Below, one piece after another: positions 61,009 through 64,000 of a DNA stretch of 64,000 nt. A model generated the notes under the pieces. It saw only the letters and a list, made by a program, of their open reading frames with translations. It did no database searches and was not told the DNA's origin. How positions within the stretch are numbered: position 1 is the stretch's first letter; every line of letters begins with the position of its first letter. Source of the DNA: a virus; IMG/VR virus record IMGVR_UViG_3300006853_000555, positions 36,569-100,568 of that record. One strand, 5' to 3'. The position numbers and the translations under genes are program-made.

Positions 61009-63015
61009 ATGACCACCGATAATTTCCACGTCTTCGGCGCGGCGATCCGCAAGAATTTCAATGACCTCGCCAAGGGCGAGTTGTTCGTCGCTGAGAGCGA
61101 CCGTGACGCAATTTGGGCTGCTTACCTCGCCGCCTTCCCCGAGGGCACCAACCCCGTCTTCCGTGAGCGTACCGAGCATGATTGCTCGTGCTGCCGGTCC
61201 TTTATCCGGTCGGTGGGTAACGTGGTGGGCATTTATGACGGCCAGTTGCGTACAATTTGGGATGCTGGTTGGCAGGGAACATTGCCGAGCCCCTATGCGG
61301 AAGTGGCTGACGCCATGGCGACTTACGTTCGGGGCCTGGTCGTCCGCGACGTGTTCCTGACGCCGTTCTCCAAATTCGGCGTGGAGAAGAACTTCGAGCT
61401 GATCGATGGCGTAACTCATCAGTGGTCGCATTTCTCGGTGGACGTGCCGCGCGACTACGTAACCCGCGACGCTGACGCGAAGCGTGGCGAACTGCGCACC
61501 ACGCATGCCATGTTGCTCCGTGCGGTGCGGGAGCTGAGCCCCGCGGCCGTTGAGACGGTCGCCGAGCTGATCCGGGATGGGGCCATTTATCGTGGCGCCG
61601 AATTTAAGAAGGCCGTGGCGGGCTTCCAGGCGCTGCAGGCCAAATTCCATGGCATTAATGACCCGAAGGTGCAGGAGAACCTGGCCTGGAAGATGCTGCG
61701 CGATCCGGCCGCGCGCTTTCGCAACACTGTTATTGGCACTTTGGTGGAAGACCTCACCACTGGCGGCGCAGTCGAAGAAGCGGTTCGCGTTTATGAGTCC
61801 AAGGTCGCCCCGCAAAACTATAAGAGGCCCACGGCGCTCATTACAAAGGCCATGGTGGCTTCGGCGATGAAGACCATCACCGAGCTGGGCTTGGAAGACG
61901 CCCTGCAGCGCCGTCATGCCCGGCTCAGCGACGTGAGCGTCAACTCCGTGCTGTTCGTGGATAACGCAGTGCAGGGGAGAATGAAAGGCGGTATTGAGAA
62001 CCTGCTGATGGCCGAGGTAAAACCGGCGCCACTGGACCTCTCGCGGGCCGAGGAGGTGGATATTGAAACCTTCCTCGGCGCCCTCGCGGGCGTGACCAGC
62101 TTGCAGCTTTACCTGGAAGGCACGCACCTTAGCAACTTCATGAGCCTCACGGCGCCGGAGGTGGCTGACTCTAAGTCCTTGTTCCGGTGGAACAATGATT
62201 TCGCGTGGTCCTATGACGGCAACGTCACGGACAGCATTAAGGAGAAGGTCAAGAAGGCGGGCGGTAAGGTGGAAGGCGTCGCGCTGCGCATTAGCTTAGC
62301 GTGGCACAATTACGATGACCTGGACCTGCATGTCATCGAGCCGAATAAGAACCACATTTATTTCGGCAACAAGAGCCACAAGCTCGACGTTGACATGAAT
62401 GCGGGCGGCGGCACGACGCGGGAGCCGGTGGAGAATATCCGTTGGGTCAGCCACGCGCCGGACGGAGATTATTCTGTTTATGTCAACCAGTTCAGTCGGC
62501 GGGAGAGCACCGGCCTGGGCTTTACCGTGGAAGTGGAGAGCGCGTCGGGTTTGTTCCAGCTTAACTACGCGAAGGGCATCCCTTCTAAGGCGGACCAGGC
62601 CGTCGCCACGATTACGATGAAGGGCGGTCGCGCCACCATCAAGCCCGCGGCGGGCATTACGTCCGGCTCCCTGCCGCAGGAAAAATGGGGCCTGAAAACT
62701 CTCGCCCCAACCCGCGTGAACTCGCTGATCCTCAGCCCGAACCACTGGGACGGCAATGCGGTCGGGAATAAGCATTGGTTCTTCATCCTGGAAGGGTGCT
62801 CCAACCCGACTACCATTCGTGGGCTCTACAACGAGTTCTTGAGCCCGAAGCTGGAAGCGCACCGCAAGGTGTTCGAAGTGCTCGGCGATAAGACCAAATG
62901 CCCGGTGGTCGCGGAGCAGATGAGCGGCGTCGGGTTCTCGGCGGGCCGCGGAGATAAGGTTACGGTCGTTGCGATGGGGCCGAACCTGAATAAGGCTTAC
63001 ACCATCGTCTTTTGA
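61009..63015 (+). CDS. Large conserved phage protein with YfaP/DUF2135-like C-terminal domain
   Basis: 668 residues. The N-terminal domain carries HDCSCCRSFIRSVGNVVGIY, a conserved Cys cluster. The middle is helical (YKRPTALITKAMVASAMKTI). From about 420, ALRISLAWHNYDDLDLHVIE, HIYFGNKSHKLDVDMNAGGG, TREPVENIRW and YSVYVNQFSRRESTGLGFTV match the YfaP/DUF2135-type beta domain. This pairing of a long N-terminal part with YfaP-like end occurs in many large phages, next to the gene that follows here. Function is unknown; a metal or ligand-binding role is suggested by the Asp/His-rich DLDLH and DVDMN segments. Confidence 0.75.
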   Translation: MTTDNFHVFGAAIRKNFNDLAKGELFVAESDRDAIWAAYLAAFPEGTNPVFRERTEHDCSCCRSFIRSVGNVVGIYDGQLRTIWDAGWQGTLPSPYAEVADAMATYVRGLVVRDVFLTPFSKFGVEKNFELIDGVTHQWSHFSVDVPRDYVTRDADAKRGELRTTHAMLLRAVRELSPAAVETVAELIRDGAIYRGAEFKKAVAGFQALQAKFHGINDPKVQENLAWKMLRDPAARFRNTVIGTLVEDLTTGGAVEEAVRVYESKVAPQNYKRPTALITKAMVASAMKTITELGLEDALQRRHARLSDVSVNSVLFVDNAVQGRMKGGIENLLMAEVKPAPLDLSRAEEVDIETFLGALAGVTSLQLYLEGTHLSNFMSLTAPEVADSKSLFRWNNDFAWSYDGNVTDSIKEKVKKAGGKVEGVALRISLAWHNYDDLDLHVIEPNKNHIYFGNKSHKLDVDMNAGGGTTREPVENIRWVSHAPDGDYSVYVNQFSRRESTGLGFTVEVESASGLFQLNYAKGIPSKADQAVATITMKGGRATIKPAAGITSGSLPQEKWGLKTLAPTRVNSLILSPNHWDGNAVGNKHWFFILEGCSNPTTIRGLYNEFLSPKLEAHRKVFEVLGDKTKCPVVAEQMSGVGFSAGRGDKVTVVAMGPNLNKAYTIVF

Positions 63016-63059
63016 GGTTGAGAGAGTCAGCCGATCTTCTTTTAAGGGAGAATGCCAAC

Positions 63060-63464
63060 ATGATTTTCGAGAAAGCCACCCGTGATAAAGTGCGGTGGGA
63101 CAGCCCCGTCGGGCTGCTCAGCGTGGAACAGCTCTGGGACCTGCCGCTGACCTCGGCGAACGCGAACCGTCCGAACCTGGACGCGATGGCGCGCACCGTG
63201 AACACCGAGCTGAAGAGCCTGGAGGAAGGCAGCTTCGTGACGCTGAAGCCGGACCCCCGCAAGGCGGGCCTGGAGCTGCAGCTGGAAGTGCTGAAGCGCG
63301 TGATCGCTGTCAAGCTGGAAGAGCGCGAGAAAGCCACGAAGGCGGCGGCCAATGCGGAGCGTAAGCGGAAGCTGCTCGCCGCCCTGGGCACCAAGGAAGA
63401 AGCGGCCCTGGCCGGCATGAGCAAGGAGGATATCGAGAAGGAGATTGCCGCGCTCGACGCCTAA
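63060..63464 (+). CDS. Partner of the YfaP-like protein (conserved phage family)
   Basis: 134 residues from the ATG at 63060 (GGGAGA 8 nt upstream). IFEKATRDKVRWDSPVGLLS then VEQLWDLPLT is the characteristic opening (F-x-x-ATR-x-K-(V/L)-RF/W...GLL-x-VEDLWDLPL). A long basic helix follows (LQLEVLKRVIAVKLEEREKA), and AALGTKEEAALAGMSKEDIE ends it. It is always seen next to YfaP-like phage proteins. Function unknown; the second domain looks like an all-helical binding module. An earlier in-frame start would lie within the previous stop region and lacks an SD. Confidence 0.75.
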   Translation: MIFEKATRDKVRWDSPVGLLSVEQLWDLPLTSANANRPNLDAMARTVNTELKSLEEGSFVTLKPDPRKAGLELQLEVLKRVIAVKLEEREKATKAAANAERKRKLLAALGTKEEAALAGMSKEDIEKEIAALDA

Positions 63465-63470
63465 GGTGGC

Positions 63471-63499
63471 TTGACGGGCTCGGCACCCCCCTCTATACT
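63471..63499 (+). promoter_or_regulatory. Strong sigma70-type promoter
   Basis: TTGACG (63471-63476), exact 17-nt spacer, TATACT (63494-63499). Predicted start near 63506. It begins 6 nt after the stop of the preceding gene. Confidence 0.8.
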
Positions 63500-63505
63500 G
63501 AGCCC

Positions 63506-63582
63506 GTATGCGAGCTTTTGGTACGTGACAGTTGAGCAGTGACAGAAGAGCCCCCGAGGAAACCAGTCCTCGGGGGCTTTTT
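63506..63582 (+). ncRNA. Candidate small RNA with intrinsic terminator (about 77 nt)
   Basis: The only transcript visible between the promoter and the terminator. The terminator is an 11-bp perfect stem GCCCCCGAGGA/TCCTCGGGGGC (63550-63560, 63567-63577), loop AACCAG, then UUUUU. The body contains a 6-codon ORF at most. It may be a free small RNA or a termination leader for the outer-membrane protein gene downstream. Confidence 0.7.
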
Positions 63583-63747
63583 CGTTGCCGAATCCGTTGC
63601 TTTTGAGCAACTTACCTTGATCGCCCAGCCGCTTAGCAACACTCTCGCGCACAGCGGCCCTACCCGGTGCCCCCGTAAAGTGCACCCCTACGCGCGCTGC
63701 CCTACTAGCGCTGGCGTACAACCGCAATAATGCGAAGGGAACATATC

Positions 63748-64000
63748 ATGAAGCGGACTATTCTGGCGGCGCTGGGACTCGCGCTGGCTTCGAGCGCGGC
63801 CTACGCGGCCGACGGTTATGACCGCAAGGGCGGCGCGTCGCAGCCTGCGGCACGGGTCGCGGTCGAAGAGAGTGCACCGGCCGTAAACTGGTCGGGCGTT
63901 TATGTCAGCGGCGGCGTCGGCGGCGGTTCAACCACGCTCGGCGCTGATAACGGTCAGGGTGGCATCGCGCTGAACGGCATTAAGGGCGATATTCGTGTCG
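63748..64000 (+). CDS. Outer-membrane beta-barrel protein, Omp25/31-like (3' partial)
   Basis: 84 codons visible. MKRTILAALGLALASSAAYA is a Sec signal peptide with AYA cleavage. The mature start has a short linker and then NWSGVYVSGGVGGGSTTLGA, the W-(S/T)-G-x-Y-x-G-G-x-x-G-G first-strand motif of alphaproteobacterial Omp25/Omp31 barrels. Beta-barrels of this kind sit in the outer membrane. A phage copy could alter receptor availability or block superinfection; alternatively the sequence could be flanking host DNA. The end lies outside the window. AAGGGAAC is a moderate SD. Confidence 0.75.
   Translation, partial: MKRTILAALGLALASSAAYAADGYDRKGGASQPAARVAVEESAPAVNWSGVYVSGGVGGGSTTLGADNGQGGIALNGIKGDIRV

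Noticed and set aside
61003-62127. 374-residue open frame antisense to the YfaP-like gene
   Set aside because: Shadow frame; the plus-strand protein is conserved and has an SD and hairpin control.
63539-63730. 63-residue frame between the small RNA terminator and the barrel gene
   Set aside because: It begins inside the terminator stem and has no SD; likely chance.
1-64000. Stop-codon reassignment (suggested by the TTA-loop tRNA)
   Set aside because: Recognisable genes end cleanly with TAA, TAG and TGA, with no in-frame stops inside conserved domains.
1-64000. CRISPR arrays, retron or diversity-generating reverse transcriptase, IS elements
   Set aside because: No regularly spaced repeats, no reverse transcriptase and no transposase motifs were seen. 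The Gly-rich fibre repeats are coding.

Overview
The window is phage DNA, either free or integrated. It carries a P22-type portal, both terminase subunits, a scaffold-like protein, fibre genes, a lysis cassette, replication genes and a tRNA array, all in tight blocks of overlapping genes. The host is probably an alphaproteobacterium of the Hyphomicrobiales (Rhizobiales). The tail-fibre N-terminus, GH108 lysin, 3-TM holin, class II ribonucleotide reductase and a cargo outer-membrane protein of the Omp25/Omp31 style all fit this. That is inference from family resemblance, not a taxonomic assignment. The virion type is likely short-tailed, because no sheath, tube or tape-measure gene is visible. 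Both window ends cut genes. The major capsid protein and a DNA polymerase are not recognisable here and presumably lie outside.

Layout. (1) 1-9.9 kb, plus strand: the end of a giant polyvalent protein (zincin, kinase-like, ADP-ribosyltransferase), a lytic transglycosylase and four fibre or adhesin genes. (2) 9.9-16.6 kb, minus strand: DUF932 protein, an SPFH membrane protein, then a chain of small genes including an ART-like protein and Cys-rich proteins. (3) 16.9-29.6 kb, plus strand: a Nudix-winged-helix regulator, small proteins, TerS, TerL, minor structural genes, portal and scaffold-like protein. (4) 29.4-36.9 kb, minus strand: about 19 small genes, many coupled by ATGA overlaps and rich in one-TM proteins, with a minimal tyrosine recombinase, a Gp49-like protein and a lipoprotein. 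(5) 36.9-39.5 kb: a divergent promoter region with a candidate structured RNA, then plus-strand small genes ending in a (p)ppGpp-hydrolase-type HD protein. (6) 39.6-48.2 kb, minus strand: a Tat-signal protein, conserved unknowns and a large AEP/VirE primase-helicase next to a field of GGAACGG repeats. (7) 48.7-64 kb, plus strand: GH108 lysin, holin, SNF2 helicase, SSB-like protein, RecD/Dda-like helicase, a tRNA array, class II RNR, a YfaP-like protein pair, a candidate small RNA and an outer-membrane protein gene.

How it fits together. Structural, lysis and nucleotide/replication functions are on the plus strand. The minus strand carries accessory and host-interaction genes plus the primase-helicase. 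Four promoters share a TTTACT/TTGACT -35 followed directly by TCTGCG. In two of them the 17-nt spacer lies inside a 21-nt palindrome. Two of the four flank the Nudix-wHTH gene, whose Nudix box has lost its metal-binding glutamates, so it looks like a ligand-sensing regulator rather than an enzyme. With two ADP-ribosyltransferase-like proteins in the same window, an NAD/ADP-ribose-responsive circuit is a testable hypothesis. The most unusual object is in the tRNA array: a complete tRNA-Ile sits inside the anticodon loop of a tRNA-Val-like gene.
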